Shown: positions 54,346-64,000 of the stretch, piece after piece
How positions within the stretch are numbered: position 1 is the first letter of the stretch
Layout of the letters: the number at the start of each line of letters is the position of its first letter
Assembly (NCBI RefSeq): GCF_900110265.1
Contig: NZ_FODB01000013.1
Span: 1 to 64,000 of the forward strand
Source of the DNA: Vreelandella aquamarina
Lineage (GTDB): Bacteria; Pseudomonadota; Gammaproteobacteria; Pseudomonadales; Halomonadaceae
DNA length: 64,000 nucleotides
Reading direction: 5' to 3'
Notes under the pieces: generated by a model
Told to the model about the DNA's origin: nothing
The model's database searches: none
Seen by the model: only the letters and a program-made list of their open reading frames with translations
Translations under genes and position numbers: made by a program

Positions 54346-55314
54346 ATGATTCGTTGCATATTAACCACCCCAGAAGGCGATGTGCGTGAGGGGGATGTAC
54401 GCCTAATCGACGACTGGAAAACAATGCCCACTGCCCATTTGTGGGTTGATATGAAAGGCGAAAGCGAAGCGCAGGAGCGTGATGTGCTAGAGCGTTTTGA
54501 CTGCCATCCCTTGGCCATTCAAGATGCCCATAAAGAGCGACACCCGCCGAAAATTGAAGAGTTTGAGAACCATACGCTGATTATTTATCGCGGCATTTCA
54601 TCATTCGATGCCCAGCTTAATTTTGTGCCCCAGCAGGTCTGTTTCTTTATCGGCGAACGTTTTTTGATAACGCTTCACCCCGGAGAAGCCTTGAGTATTG
54701 AGCGGCTGTTAAATGAGCAGGGTAAGGCGTTGCTGGCGCTTTCCCCAGAGCATGTGGCATTAAAAGTGATGTATACCTCAGCAGGATTTTATATTGATAG
54801 CCTGCTGGAGTTTGAGATGGAACTTAGTGATCTTGAGGATGAGCTGCTCGAAAACGGCAACGATGTTCTGATGCGTAAAATTACGACTTACCGCTCGCGG
54901 CTGGTGAAAATGCGGCGCATCTTTAGCTATCACAAAGGTATTACTCAAGAGCTAACGGCGTATGACTACGCCCACTTACCTAGAGGTGAGAGTGAAACCC
55001 TGCACGCGATTACCGATGTAGAGGAGCGCTTTGAGCGCCTCTATACGCTGACACAAATGTACTACGATATTTGCGGTGACTTGGTGGATGGCTATATCTC
55101 TATTTCTTCTCACCAGCTAAATATCACGATGCGTGTCTTGACGGTGATTACCGCTATTTTTGTTCCGCTGACGTTCATTGCCGGTATTTACGGAATGAAC
55201 TTCGAATATATGCCTGAGCTTAGCTATCAATACGGCTACTTCTTTGTATGGGGGGCCATGTTGGGTATTGGCGGTATTTTAATCTGGCTGTTTAAACGCA
55301 AAGACTGGTTCTAA
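54346..55314 (+). CDS. CorA-superfamily metal transporter, ZntB-like
   Basis: This 322-residue protein has a large N-terminal cytoplasmic domain and two C-terminal membrane helices with the CorA-superfamily GMN motif near residue 283 ([19 protein letters not shown]). The MPEL-type loop after GMN is seen in both magnesium (CorA) and zinc (ZntB) transporters. The short N-terminus and absence of a YGD-type start argue for ZntB-like zinc handling, but magnesium remains possible. It is 17 bp downstream of the cyclase gene and may be cotranscribed. Confidence 0.85.
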   Translation: MIRCILTTPEGDVREGDVRLIDDWKTMPTAHLWVDMKGESEAQERDVLERFDCHPLAIQDAHKERHPPKIEEFENHTLIIYRGISSFDAQLNFVPQQVCFFIGERFLITLHPGEALSIERLLNEQGKALLALSPEHVALKVMYTSAGFYIDSLLEFEMELSDLEDELLENGNDVLMRKITTYRSRLVKMRRIFSYHKGITQELTAYDYAHLPRGESETLHAITDVEERFERLYTLTQMYYDICGDLVDGYISISSHQLNITMRVLTVITAIFVPLTFIAGIYGMNFEYMPELSYQYGYFFVWGAMLGIGGILIWLFKRKDWF

Positions 55315-56489
55315 AGCCCTTGCCGGGTGGTGAGTTGGTGTAAACGAAATGCCAGCATGCAAAGCCCCAGCGCAATCAAGAGCCACAGAGCGGCCAGTAA
55401 CATAGGAAAAGCCCGGGCCCCAGCGATATCCAGCAGCGGGCCTGTTAAAGACGGAATAATCAACGCACCGCTACCCGCTGCGGTAAAAATAGCGCCGGTG
55501 GTGCGGCCCCGCATCACAATGGCCTGATTGCATAGCGCAAAGAGTGTCGGGAAAAAAGCAGAGGCCGAAAGCCCAAACAGCAGTGCTCCGAGGCTTAGAG
55601 GCAGCCAGTTAAAATGCAGGCCGGCCGAGGCACCCAAGCCCAGCGCCAAACAACTGGCTAACACCTGCCAGGGTGAACAAACACGCAGCAGAGGAATGGC
55701 CAGCAAACGGCCAGCAGATAGCGCTAGCCAGAATAGAGTGGCCAGCAGTGCCGCCTGCTCGGTAGTCAGCCCTGACAGCGCGCCATACGCCGTCACCCAG
55801 CCAGCAAACGTAATTTCAATGCCCACATAAATGGAAAACAGCAGCATAAATAGCCCCAGCAGCAGTGGGTCACGATGTTTGAGCGCTGCCAAAGTGGCTG
55901 GGTCAGGGTCTACCGTTGGCATAGTCGGGCTGGCAAAGCGCGAAAGTGGCCACAGCATGGCAGCCACGCTTAATGCAACAATCCAAAACGTGAGATGAAA
56001 TTGCCCGGTAAGTGAGAGTGCGGCAATCATAATCAGCGGCGTAAGCATGTTGCCGAAGCTAAAGCAGAAGTGTAGCGCGCTCACGTTTGGGCCTGCCGCA
56101 TCGCGGTGTAGCCATAGCAGTAGCGTATTTCCCCCCGCGTTTAGCGATACTTCCGCAAAGCCCAACAGCATAAACAGCAGCGTTAACAGCACCAGGAGCG
56201 GGCTAAGCGGCGCCAAGGCTAGCCCAGCTACCGCCAGCATGCCCATCATCACCAGCACGTGGTGGCCGTTGAAGCGGTCCATGAGCAGCCCGGTGACCAT
56301 CGCGCCGCTCATGTTGCCCACGGCGCGTGCGGTAAACAGCACGGCGATCTGGCTCATGGAGGCACCGCTGACCTCGGCCAGGTGTGGCAGGGCCGGGCCA
56401 AGCAGGCCGCCGGTCATGCCAATGGCAATGAACAGCCCAAAATAGGTCCAGGTGAGACGGCGATGGTACGTCGAGGGGAAGTGAAGCAT
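55311..56489 (-). CDS. Major facilitator superfamily transporter
   Basis: This protein of about 392 residues has about 12 membrane segments of the MFS type. The first half carries [22 protein letters not shown] and the loop [15 protein letters not shown], which fits the FucP/NarK-like branch, but the substrate is not evident. ATG 56489 is chosen because AAGGA precedes it by 7 bases; longer frames to 56633 lack a ribosome site. Its end overlaps the convergent CorA/ZntB-like gene by 4 bp. Confidence 0.85.
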   Translation of the reverse strand: MLHFPSTYHRRLTWTYFGLFIAIGMTGGLLGPALPHLAEVSGASMSQIAVLFTARAVGNMSGAMVTGLLMDRFNGHHVLVMMGMLAVAGLALAPLSPLLVLLTLLFMLLGFAEVSLNAGGNTLLLWLHRDAAGPNVSALHFCFSFGNMLTPLIMIAALSLTGQFHLTFWIVALSVAAMLWPLSRFASPTMPTVDPDPATLAALKHRDPLLLGLFMLLFSIYVGIEITFAGWVTAYGALSGLTTEQAALLATLFWLALSAGRLLAIPLLRVCSPWQVLASCLALGLGASAGLHFNWLPLSLGALLFGLSASAFFPTLFALCNQAIVMRGRTTGAIFTAAGSGALIIPSLTGPLLDIAGARAFPMLLAALWLLIALGLCMLAFRLHQLTTRQGL

Positions 56490-56653
56490 ACCGATCCTTG
56501 GCGAGGGCAGAGGTACAGTCAGTCGTCTAGCTTGACGGGTTTTGCTCTCCATCACTATTGGCGAAAAGTTGACGCCGCGCCATGTGGTTTGCCAAGGAGT
56601 GTGGCATGCTCCCACTCGACCAACGACTTGCAACTCACCGGAGAGTGACCACC

Positions 56654-57232
56654 ATGACCCTCATGATCTTAGGCCTGCTGATCTTTTTAGGCGGGCACTC
56701 GGTACGTATCTTTGCGGAATCCTGGCGACAGCAGCAGATCGCTAACCGTGGCCAAAGCACGTGGAAGCTGGCTTACTCCGTGGTGGCCCTCATTGGCCTT
56801 GCCATCGCCATATATGGCTACGGTCAAACGCGCCTCGACCCTATCAATCTATGGTTTCCGCCGATGGGCTTACGCCATGCAGTGGCGCTGCTGATGCTGC
56901 CCGCGTTTATTATGTTGGTGGCAGCGTATGTGCCGGGTAACGCGATCAAAGCCAAGCTAGGCCACCCGATGATGCTGGCCGTCAAAATCTGGGCGTTTGC
57001 CCACCTGCTAGTGAATGGCCGACTGAGCGATATCCTCTTTTTTGCAGCGTTTCTTGTCTGGGCTATTTTGGCGTTTAAAGCCGCTAAACAGCGTAGCCGT
57101 CAGCAGCCCGCTGCACCGCAATCAACTTCGCTGGCGGCTACGCTGGCCACGGTGGCGATTGGCGTAGTGGCGTATGCCCTGTTTGCCTTCTATCTACACC
57201 CGGTGATCATCGGTGTGCCGGTCTTCGGCTAG
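56654..57232 (+). CDS. nnrU: NnrU family membrane protein
   Basis: This 192-residue protein has about six membrane segments and begins MTLMILGLLIFLGGHSVRIFAESWR, typical of the NnrU family. NnrU was named in denitrification gene clusters, but many members stand alone and their role is unknown; haem or isoprenoid-linked chemistry has been proposed for relatives. ATG 56654 follows GGAGAG. No nitrogen-oxide genes are seen nearby. Confidence 0.85.
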   Translation: MTLMILGLLIFLGGHSVRIFAESWRQQQIANRGQSTWKLAYSVVALIGLAIAIYGYGQTRLDPINLWFPPMGLRHAVALLMLPAFIMLVAAYVPGNAIKAKLGHPMMLAVKIWAFAHLLVNGRLSDILFFAAFLVWAILAFKAAKQRSRQQPAAPQSTSLAATLATVAIGVVAYALFAFYLHPVIIGVPVFG

Positions 57233-57295
57233 TCCCTTGAACCTCGCCCGGCGTTTGTTATTGTCGCGGCATATGCACTGAATAAGGAGCCCCCC

Positions 57296-58468
57296 ATGGC
57301 CCATACGGATAACAACGCGGCGATACCTGCCACGATGTCAGCGATGCTCTTAACCGGCCACGGTGATGTGGACGTGCTGCAGTACCGCCAAGATGTACCT
57401 ACGCCACAGCCAGGCCCGGGGCAGGTGCTGGTGCAGGTCACGGCCACAGCGAAAAACAACACCGACCGCAAAGCACGCGAAGGGCTATACCCCACCAAAG
57501 GGAAAGAGGACGTCACCTCGTTTGCCATGGGCGGCTCCCCGACGCTGACGTTCCCCCGCATACAGGGGGCCGACGTGGCTGGGCGGATCGTCGCCGTGGG
57601 GGAGGGCGTCGACGCCCAGCGCATTGGCGAGCGTGGCCTACTGGATTTCAACATCTACGCCGATGAGCGTCGTGATATTAACCTCACGCCGGACTACTAC
57701 GGCCACGGTGCTGATGGCGGCTATGCTGACTACATTGCGGTGCCTGCCGACCAGTTCCACCACGTCGCTAACCCTGAACTGCATGATGCTGAGCTGGCCG
57801 CTATGGGCATGTGCTCCTATCAAACGGCCTACCACATGATGACTGCCGCCAACGTTCAGGCGGGAGAGCGCGTTCTCGTCAGTGGTGCCAGCGGAGGGGT
57901 CGGCACGGCATTGATTCAGCTCTGTCGTATCGTCGGCGCGATTCCCTACGCCGTCAGTCAGCTCGATAAAGCCGAAGCGCTGCGCGCGCTCGGCGCAGAA
58001 GCGGTGATTGATCGTGGTGACTTACCGACGTTTGTCGAGCGTGTGTTGGCAGAAACCAAGGGGCAAGCCATAGATGCCGTGATGGATCTCGTTGGCGGCG
58101 AGATGACCGACCTGTTTATCGACACCATGATTGGCGATATGCATAGCCGCGCTACGTATCCTCGGCTTTCCATTGCCGGTGCTAGCGGCGGCAACCTTAG
58201 CGAGATTATGTGGACCCGAGTCTACCTGTATCAGGTGCAGATTTTCGGTGTTTCCCACGGCACTCGCGAGGAGGCAGAGCAACTAGTCGCCTGGATTCGT
58301 AGCGGTGAGTTGAAGCCGGTGCTGCACGGCGCGTTCAAACTCTCGGAATTACATCAGGCCGAGCGCTACTTTGTGAACCGGGGCAGCAACTACCTGGGGA
58401 AAATCGTTATTGTCCCCGATGCTCAGTGGGACACCCACGGTGCACCGTTTGTCATTACCACTGCCTAG
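57296..58468 (+). CDS. Zinc-less medium-chain oxidoreductase, quinone-reductase-like
   Basis: This 390-residue MDR protein has the cofactor loop VLVSGASGGVGTALIQLCR near residue 200 and an N-terminal catalytic domain without the usual zinc ligands. It resembles NADP-dependent quinone or enoyl reductases. The gap to the proline-racemase-family gene is only 11 bp, so they form one transcript; the pair may act in one hydroxyproline-like catabolic step. Substrate unknown. Confidence 0.8.
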   Translation: MAHTDNNAAIPATMSAMLLTGHGDVDVLQYRQDVPTPQPGPGQVLVQVTATAKNNTDRKAREGLYPTKGKEDVTSFAMGGSPTLTFPRIQGADVAGRIVAVGEGVDAQRIGERGLLDFNIYADERRDINLTPDYYGHGADGGYADYIAVPADQFHHVANPELHDAELAAMGMCSYQTAYHMMTAANVQAGERVLVSGASGGVGTALIQLCRIVGAIPYAVSQLDKAEALRALGAEAVIDRGDLPTFVERVLAETKGQAIDAVMDLVGGEMTDLFIDTMIGDMHSRATYPRLSIAGASGGNLSEIMWTRVYLYQVQIFGVSHGTREEAEQLVAWIRSGELKPVLHGAFKLSELHQAERYFVNRGSNYLGKIVIVPDAQWDTHGAPFVITTA

Positions 58469-58479
58469 GAGCCGGGTGA

Positions 58480-59529
58480 GTGAAAAACCTTCATACGATT
58501 CAATTGTTGGACACACATGCCGGGGGCGATGTGAGCCGCATCGTCACTGGCGGTATTGATACGTTGCCCGGTGCCACGGTTCGCCAGCAGATGGAGTATC
58601 TGCGTGACGACGCTGATGGGTTGCGCCGTTTGCTACTAGAAGAACCCTACGGCATTCCCGAAATGTCGGTGGATCTATTGGTGCCCGCCACCGACCCAGA
58701 AGCCGTTGCCGGGTACATCATCATGGAAGTGATGGGTTACCCAATTTACTCGGGCTCGAACACGCTGTGTACGGCGACGGCCGTGCTCGAGACCGGTATC
58801 GTGCCCAAGCAGGAGGGGATTCAGCGCTTCAAGCTGGAAGCCCCGGCGGGTTTGGTGCAAATCGAAGCGCGGGTGCATAACGGCGTGGTGGAATCGGTCA
58901 CGTGTGAAGGTCTGCCCAGCTATATCGACACCTACCGCGACACCATCCAAGTCCCGGGGATCGGTGAAGTCACTTACTCGGTCGCTTACAGCGGCGGCTT
59001 TTACGCCCTGGTCGATGCTGAGTCGCTGGGCTTCAAACTGGTACGTGATGAAGAGCAGGCGCTGGCGGCTTGCGCTCACAAAATCGTCGAGGCGATTCAG
59101 GCGCAGCGCGGCTTCTCTCACTATACCTTGGGGGATGTGGGGCCGCTGCCGTTTTTGCACTTCATGGGGCCAGAAGAGTCGGTGGCGGAAGGCTATATCC
59201 GCTCTCGCTCCACGACGTATGTTCACCCTGGCGTGATTTGTCGCAGCACGACGGGCACCGGTACGTCGGCACGGCTGGCATTGATGAATTACGAAGGGCG
59301 GTTAAAGCTGGGCGACAAGTTAGAAACGATATCGCTGCGGGAGACAGGCTTCATCGGTACCTTTACCGGTACGCATCAAGAAGGCGCTTACCAAGTAGTA
59401 GAAAACACCATTACCGGACGCAGCTACGTGCTGGCGGAGTCTAATATTGTCATCAACTGCGATGACCCGATGGTGGCCTGTGGTGAGCTTCACCATATCT
59501 TGAGCGATCGCCACGACGAAGAGCGTTAA
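58480..59529 (+). CDS. Proline racemase-family protein lacking both catalytic cysteines
   Basis: This 349-residue protein has the proline racemase/hydroxyproline epimerase fold, but its two active sites differ. Where racemases carry MCGHG near residue 93 it has SGSNT, and where they carry CGTGT near 257 it has TGTGT. Such Ser/Thr forms occur among trans-3-hydroxyproline dehydratases, which keep one cysteine; here both are gone. A dehydratase or other lyase on a proline-like substrate is therefore likelier than a racemase. The GTG start follows TAGGAG. It is cotranscribed with the upstream MDR gene. Confidence 0.85.
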   Translation: MKNLHTIQLLDTHAGGDVSRIVTGGIDTLPGATVRQQMEYLRDDADGLRRLLLEEPYGIPEMSVDLLVPATDPEAVAGYIIMEVMGYPIYSGSNTLCTATAVLETGIVPKQEGIQRFKLEAPAGLVQIEARVHNGVVESVTCEGLPSYIDTYRDTIQVPGIGEVTYSVAYSGGFYALVDAESLGFKLVRDEEQALAACAHKIVEAIQAQRGFSHYTLGDVGPLPFLHFMGPEESVAEGYIRSRSTTYVHPGVICRSTTGTGTSARLALMNYEGRLKLGDKLETISLRETGFIGTFTGTHQEGAYQVVENTITGRSYVLAESNIVINCDDPMVACGELHHILSDRHDEER

Positions 59530-59542
59530 GCGAAACAGCCGT

Positions 59543-59776
59543 TCAGCCTGTGGTGGCATCTCTTGCCGCGTTTTGCTGCTCAACATAGCCTGCTTGTTCA
59601 ATGCGTTCCCACACCGGGGCCTTCTCGGCCTCGGTCATACTTCCCCAGCAGGCGATTTCATCCAACGTGCGCCCGCAGCCCTGGCACATCTGAGTGCTAG
59701 GCTCTATTTGGCAGACATGAATGCAGGGCGATAGCGGACGAGGAGACGTGGGCATTTGGGTCACTGTGTTAGGCAT
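59543..59776 (-). CDS. DUF1289 small zinc-binding-type protein
   Basis: This 77-residue protein has the DUF1289 cysteine set: CIHVC near residue 18 and CQGCGRTLDEIACW near 31, which probably binds a metal. No function is known. It lies 27 bp downstream of arfB on the minus strand and may be translated from the same transcript. Confidence 0.85.
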   Translation of the reverse strand: MPNTVTQMPTSPRPLSPCIHVCQIEPSTQMCQGCGRTLDEIACWGSMTEAEKAPVWERIEQAGYVEQQNAARDATTG

Positions 59777-59803
59777 GGAAGAAGATTTTGGGCGGGATAA
59801 CCC

Positions 59804-60220
59804 CTAGCCCACCGGCACTTTACCACGCAGTGACTTAATTTTTCCTTTGCGGGTTTTATGGTCTACCCGGCGACGCTGTGAGCCCTTCGTGGGTTTTGTA
59901 GGGCGGCGCGTTTTAGGCTGTTTGGCTACGCTCTTGATCAGCGCCTGCAGGCGGTTCAAGGCATCCTCTTTATTCAACTCCAAGGTGCGGTAGCTCTGGG
60001 CTTTAATAATCACCACGCCCTCTTTGCTGATGCGCTGGTCGGAGAGTGCCATCAGGCGCTCTTTATAAACCGGCGGCAGCGTTGAACGCTGAATATCGAA
60101 ACGCAAATGCACCGCTGAGGCAACTTTATTGACATTTTGGCCGCCAGCGCCCTGGGCGCGAATTTGGCTAATATCAATTTCCCAGTCCGCCACGCTGACG
60201 CTATTGGAAATAGTGAGCAT
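59804..60220 (-). CDS. arfB: Ribosome rescue hydrolase ArfB (YaeJ)
   Basis: This 138-residue protein has the release-factor GGQ motif in AQGAGGQNVNKVASAVHLRF (near residue 26) and a long basic C-terminal tail (KQPKTRRPTKPTKGSQRRR) that enters the empty mRNA channel. It frees peptides from ribosomes stalled without a stop codon. The length and tail match ArfB. AAGGAAC lies before the ATG. Confidence 0.93.
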   Translation of the reverse strand: MLTISNSVSVADWEIDISQIRAQGAGGQNVNKVASAVHLRFDIQRSTLPPVYKERLMALSDQRISKEGVVIIKAQSYRTLELNKEDALNRLQALIKSVAKQPKTRRPTKPTKGSQRRRVDHKTRKGKIKSLRGKVPVG

Positions 60221-60329
60221 TCAGTTCCTTGGTATCCCAGTGAGTCTATAAAGGCTAACATACTTGACAGTGGTTAGGCTGCGGCTGCCTATTAAGGAGA
60301 ACTCTCTCGTTATGTGATAAGGAGCGCCC

Positions 60330-60941
60330 ATGGAAGCCCTGCTAGAACAATCTCCGCTGAGTGCTGGAACCCTCTACCGGCTGCTGTCAGGTAGCGTCTG
60401 TCCCCGGCCTATTGCCTGGGTGGCAACACAAGACAAGCGTGGCAACGCCAATTTAGCGCCGTTCTCGTTTTTTAACGTAGCCAGCATCGACCCGCCCATC
60501 CTGGCTTTTTCACCCCTGCTGGATGGTAGCGCGCAGCCCAAAGACACGCTTCGCAACTTAGACGACCTCGAAGAGTGTGTTGTGCACGTGGGTACCGAAG
60601 GATTGATTGAAGCGCTCAATACCACCAGCGCCAGCCTGCCCAGAGAGGAAGACGAGTTCACCCTGGCAGGGCTTGAAAAGGCCACCATGCAAGGCATCCG
60701 GGTGCCCCGTATTGCCGCAGCCCCCGTCGCGTTTGGTTGCAAACTGGTGGATGTGATTCGCTTTGGTGATCGACCGTTGGCCGGTAGCCTTGTGTTGGTA
60801 CAAATCGTGGCGATATACATCGACGATGAATTATGGGATGGCCGCCACGTTAATATGGAGGCACTCCAACCGATTGGCCGCTTGGCGGGCAGCGACTATG
60901 TGCGCATTACCGACCGCTTTGCTATTGAACGGCCTGCGTAA
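60330..60941 (+). CDS. Flavin reductase-like FMN-binding protein
   Basis: This 203-residue protein belongs to the flavin reductase/FMN-binding split-barrel family, with LYRLLSGSVCPRPIAWVATQDKRGNANLAPFSFFNVAS at its start. Such proteins bind FMN and reduce it, often for a partner monooxygenase, but none is adjacent. AAGGAG precedes the ATG at 60330. It stands alone between arfB and the chemoreceptor genes. Confidence 0.85.
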   Translation: MEALLEQSPLSAGTLYRLLSGSVCPRPIAWVATQDKRGNANLAPFSFFNVASIDPPILAFSPLLDGSAQPKDTLRNLDDLEECVVHVGTEGLIEALNTTSASLPREEDEFTLAGLEKATMQGIRVPRIAAAPVAFGCKLVDVIRFGDRPLAGSLVLVQIVAIYIDDELWDGRHVNMEALQPIGRLAGSDYVRITDRFAIERPA

Positions 60942-60984
60942 CCGACGACACGTTTTATTACATTCTGTTTAAGGCTAGTTGAGC

Positions 60985-61011
60985 TTAAGTCGTATATTCT
61001 TCCGCCGATAA
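60985..61011 (+). promoter_or_regulatory. Sigma-28 (FliA) flagellar-type promoter
   Basis: GCCGATAA at 61004-61011 is the consensus -10 element of FliA promoters. TTAAGTCG lies exactly 11 bases upstream at 60985-60992 and matches the -35 consensus TAAAGTTT at five of eight positions. The spacing is the canonical one. It lies 33 bp before the binding-protein start. Confidence 0.75.
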
Positions 61012-61043
61012 CAGTGAAAGCACACTACGTAGGGGGAGAATTA

Positions 61044-62204
61044 ATGCGGCGTACAAAAACATGGCTATTGGTAGTTGGGCTGTTAGCAGCGCCACTGGCG
61101 CAGGCAGAACTAACGGTGGGCATCGTTGCCCCTTTAAGCGGGGGGGCTGCCCCGTTAGGCATCGGTATGCAGCAGGGAATTGATACCTACTTTGCCAAGA
61201 TAAACGCTGAAGGTGGCGTCAACGGCAATCAATTGGCTTTAAAAGCCTATGATGATCAATATGCGCCGCTGCAGGCTGCCAAGCATACCCGTGATCTGGT
61301 AAGTGATGAGAACCTACTGGCCGCCGTTGGCAATGTGGGTACGCCCACCGCAGCGGTCACCATTCCTATTTATAACCAAGGGAAAACACTGCTGTTTGGT
61401 GCATTCACAGGGGCAGGTATTCTGCGCCGTTCGCCACCGGACCGCTATGTGATCAACTATCGGGCAAGCTACGTACAAGAGACCGCCGCCATGGTGGATG
61501 GGCTGCTTAGCGCAGGTATTCAACCGGAGGAAATTGCCTTTTTTACCCAAAACGATAGTTTTGGGGATGCGGGCTATAACGGCGCGATAAGTGCTATGCA
61601 AGCGCGGGGCTTCTCCAATACGGCTAACTTGGTTCATGGCCGCTTTACCCGTGGGACCCGGAATATCCATCAGGGCTTGGCGACTATTCTCCAAGCGCCA
61701 GTCACACCACGCGCGGTCATCATTGTTGGCACTTTTGGGCCGGCAGCAGATTTTATCCGTGAAGCTCGCCAAGACCTACCTGACACGCTTTTTCTTAACG
61801 TCTCGTTTGTAGGTAGCCAGGCGCTGTTAGAGGAGTTGGGTTCACGACGAGCAGAGGGCGTTATTGTGACGCAGGTGGTGCCACCGCTAGATGCTGACCT
61901 TCCTGCGGTAGAAGAGTATCGCCAAGCGCTGGCAGAGTATGCGCCAAACGCTGCCCCTGACTTTATCTCTCTGGAGGGCTACCTTGCGGCCAAGCTGTTT
62001 GTAGAAGGTGTAAAAGCCGCGGGTAGTAACCCTGATCGTGAAGCGGTTGTAGATGGCTTATTAAGCCTTGGCAGTATTGATATAGGCGTTGGGGAGCCGC
62101 TCACCCTTGGCCCGAATGACCATCAGGCAAGCGATGCTGTTTGGCCTACGGTTATCCGAAACGGCCAGTTCGAGCCGTTGGATTGGGCCAATGTAGCTCA
62201 GTAA
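61044..62204 (+). CDS. Branched-chain amino-acid-type periplasmic binding protein, probable chemotaxis partner
   Basis: This 386-residue protein has a Sec signal (cleavage near APLAQA) and a type I binding-protein fold of the LivJ class ([36 protein letters not shown]). No ABC permease follows; instead a chemoreceptor gene begins 42 bp later. With the sigma-28 promoter in front, this suggests that the protein presents a ligand to that receptor rather than to a transporter. ATG 61044 follows GGGGGAGA; a frame extending to 61014 lacks a ribosome site. The ligand is unknown. Confidence 0.85.
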   Translation: MRRTKTWLLVVGLLAAPLAQAELTVGIVAPLSGGAAPLGIGMQQGIDTYFAKINAEGGVNGNQLALKAYDDQYAPLQAAKHTRDLVSDENLLAAVGNVGTPTAAVTIPIYNQGKTLLFGAFTGAGILRRSPPDRYVINYRASYVQETAAMVDGLLSAGIQPEEIAFFTQNDSFGDAGYNGAISAMQARGFSNTANLVHGRFTRGTRNIHQGLATILQAPVTPRAVIIVGTFGPAADFIREARQDLPDTLFLNVSFVGSQALLEELGSRRAEGVIVTQVVPPLDADLPAVEEYRQALAEYAPNAAPDFISLEGYLAAKLFVEGVKAAGSNPDREAVVDGLLSLGSIDIGVGEPLTLGPNDHQASDAVWPTVIRNGQFEPLDWANVAQ

Positions 62205-62245
62205 CTCTCCTGTTTGTATTCTCTCTGACACGACGAACTACTCTA

Positions 62246-64000
62246 ATGAAAAAGACCATAAGTATCCGCGCTATGCTGATTAGCCTCTTTGTCGCCGCTG
62301 TACTGGGTGCCATTGTGCTAGCAGGAACGGGCTGGGTGACCAACCAGCGTTTAATTAACGTTCAGCACTTTATTACCGACGAGGTGCTGCCGCTTCAGGA
62401 CGCTAGCCGCAGCATGGTGCTTACCATGGGCGCTTTTGGACAGCGGCATGCTGATTTACTGGCGACTGATGATACGCAAGCGTTGGCGGACATCACTCCC
62501 CGTAGCGCATTAGAAGAGCGCTATGCTCAGGCTCGAGAGGGGCTTGCGGATATTGAGGAAACCGGTGCTGCTGGGCAGCTGTCTGCTTTGGATAACTACT
62601 TCCAGGCGCTGTTGACGGGCGATGAGGCGCTGGAAGGTGTGCGCCGCGATGCGCTGAATCTACAGGTGAAAATGGCCGAACAGATTGCTCAAATGGAAGC
62701 TGCTATTACCAATGTGATGCACAGCGCCGAAGATATTGCTGGCCGCACAGCGCTGGCTCAAGTGCGTGAAGCGCGCATCCAGCGTGAGCTAGTAGAAGCT
62801 TGGCGGCAGGAGGGAACAACTACACTGCCGACGCGGTTATTAGATGACATCTTTAGTGCGCAGGCGGATGTCGGGCGGCTAAGTAGCAACGCGCGTATGG
62901 CGGTTGCCACTCTTGCAGACCTAGGGCGTCAAATGATGCAAGTGGATAGCATTGATGCGTTGGTGAATCTGCGCAGCAATGAGATTTCTCAACAAGTGTC
63001 GCTGGCCCGCCAGTCCCTGGCAGCGATTGCTGATGCCTCCAGCACCACAGTCGAGCAGCGTGCACTGATTAGCGAACTCGATGCGGTGATTGTCGAACTC
63101 AACGGCATCATGGTGGAAGACGCCGACTCGGTTTATGCGCTGCGCCAGCAGCAGTTGGACCTCGGTGCCCAAGTGCAGGCCGCACTGGCCAACGTAGCCA
63201 CTGCGATGAGCCAGATGCGTGCTGCGCTAGGTGATATTGAAGCCTATACCGTTGCCCAGGCAAGCAGCGCCAGTGAGGAAGCCCAAACCTTGGCTAATGC
63301 TGGCCGAACGCTACTGTTGTTGGTCACGGCGGGCGTCATCGGGGTGCTGGCGATCTTTGGCTGGCGGACATTGGTGCGCGTACTCGGCCCGCTGGTGGCA
63401 ATGCGCCGTCAGATGGAGAACATCAGCGGCGCTGCTGGTGAGAATGCCGACTTATCCATGCGCTTAGCCCTAGAGCGTAATGATGAGGTCGGGCAAGCGG
63501 CCCAGGCATTTAACCGAATGATGGATACCTTTGAAGGCGTGGTGGCGAGAATTCGTGAAAGCGCCGAAGCCATTGCCGCGAGCAGCCGTCAGATTGCCGC
63601 CGGTAATGAAAACCTTTCCCAGCGGGCCGATCAGCAGGCGGCATCGCTGGCTGAAACGGCCTCTAGCCTGGAACAAATAACCGCCACGGTAAAACAGACC
63701 GCTGACTACGCCGACCAAGCTAAAGGTGTCAGCGGTAGTGTGGATGAGCGAGCGCGTTCAGCGGGCGATGTTGCCAAGCGCACCACTGCTGCCATGAGCG
63801 ATATCCGGCAGGCGAGCGAAAAGATTACCTCTATTATCAAAGCCATTGATGATATCGCCTTCCAAACGAACCTTCTGGCATTGAACGCTTCGGTAGAAGC
63901 CGCCCGGGCAGGAGAGCAGGGGCGTGGTTTCGCGGTGGTTGCCCAGGAAGTACGTAAACTAGCAGGGCGCAGTGCGGAAGAGGCGGCGCAAATTCGCCAC
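62246..64000 (+). CDS. Methyl-accepting chemotaxis protein, cut by window end
   Basis: The gene is open from ATG 62246 to the window edge, 585 codons, and lacks its last part. It has a first membrane segment (about residues 8-30), a long helical periplasmic domain (about 35-350), a second membrane segment near 355-376 and a HAMP domain. The signalling domain carries the conserved hairpin [41 protein letters not shown] near 530-570. The large all-helical periplasmic domain suggests a helical bimodular or four-helix sensor type, which often reads a binding protein; the upstream gene supplies one. Confidence 0.93.
   Translation, partial: MKKTISIRAMLISLFVAAVLGAIVLAGTGWVTNQRLINVQHFITDEVLPLQDASRSMVLTMGAFGQRHADLLATDDTQALADITPRSALEERYAQAREGLADIEETGAAGQLSALDNYFQALLTGDEALEGVRRDALNLQVKMAEQIAQMEAAITNVMHSAEDIAGRTALAQVREARIQRELVEAWRQEGTTTLPTRLLDDIFSAQADVGRLSSNARMAVATLADLGRQMMQVDSIDALVNLRSNEISQQVSLARQSLAAIADASSTTVEQRALISELDAVIVELNGIMVEDADSVYALRQQQLDLGAQVQAALANVATAMSQMRAALGDIEAYTVAQASSASEEAQTLANAGRTLLLLVTAGVIGVLAIFGWRTLVRVLGPLVAMRRQMENISGAAGENADLSMRLALERNDEVGQAAQAFNRMMDTFEGVVARIRESAEAIAASSRQIAAGNENLSQRADQQAASLAETASSLEQITATVKQTADYADQAKGVSGSVDERARSAGDVAKRTTAAMSDIRQASEKITSIIKAIDDIAFQTNLLALNASVEAARAGEQGRGFAVVAQEVRKLAGRSAEEAAQIRH

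Noticed and set aside
1-64000. Search for CRISPR arrays, tRNA and rRNA genes
   Set aside because: I saw no regularly spaced direct repeats, no cloverleaf-like sequence and no rRNA motif. Short repeats such as GAGAACAGA near 38700 are too few to count.

Overview
The window looks like chromosome from a Halomonas-like gammaproteobacterium. This is inferred from gene content only: an arginine succinyltransferase operon with AruF/AruG subunits, FabV, MesX/MesD, a TRAP transporter, DUF3581, and salt-related channels and symporters. Most of it is ordinary core or niche metabolism packed on both strands. Two mobile elements and a few gene remnants break it up. I see no rRNA, tRNA or CRISPR array.

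Positions 1-11.7 kb hold a sugar-alcohol catabolic locus. Transketolase (partial) and transaldolase run leftward. Diverging from them are an RpiB-type isomerase, a one-piece DhaK-DhaL kinase, a SorC-family regulator, a zinc dehydrogenase very like erythritol/L-threitol dehydrogenase (EltD), a DUF2291 protein, a ribose-type ABC importer (ATPase, permease, binding protein) and a PfkB-family kinase. The simplest reading is uptake of a C4 polyol, oxidation to erythrulose, phosphorylation, isomerisation to erythrose 4-phosphate, and entry into the pentose phosphate pathway through the locus's own transaldolase and transketolase. An IS66-family element (11834-14151) with a clear target duplication closes the region and abuts the stop codon of the next gene.

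Positions 14.1-26.9 kb carry an FMN-riboswitch-controlled lumazine synthase, an AbrB-type membrane protein, an ABC exporter and a medium-chain dehydrogenase. A TnpB-only IS200/IS605 element with its presumed omega RNA follows. After it come a P-loop-like protein without the usual lysine beside an MscS channel, a YebC/YeeN protein, a LysE exporter, a glutathione peroxidase and FabV.

Positions 27-36.7 kb carry an AraC-type ArgR-like regulator and the arginine succinyltransferase genes astC-aruF-aruG-astD-astB (astE is not here), followed by the MesX-MesD folate-independent methionine synthase pair. A glycosyltransferase start codon region without the rest of its gene lies just after mesD.

Positions 36.9-50.1 kb carry a DUF3311-SSS symporter pair, a SPFH/NfeD pair, a DUF305 protein behind a CueR-like promoter, a TRIC-family channel, a very large AsmA-like protein, DUF3581, a DctPQM TRAP transporter, and methylmalonate-semialdehyde dehydrogenase behind a LiuR-like palindrome.

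Positions 50.1-64 kb carry two unknown or truncated genes, a TPP-riboswitch-controlled SSS symporter, a GAF-PAS-GGDEF protein, a CorA/ZntB transporter, an MFS protein, NnrU, an oxidoreductase plus proline-racemase-family pair, DUF1289, ArfB and a flavin reductase. The window ends in a binding protein plus chemoreceptor (cut by the window end) behind what looks like a sigma-28 promoter.
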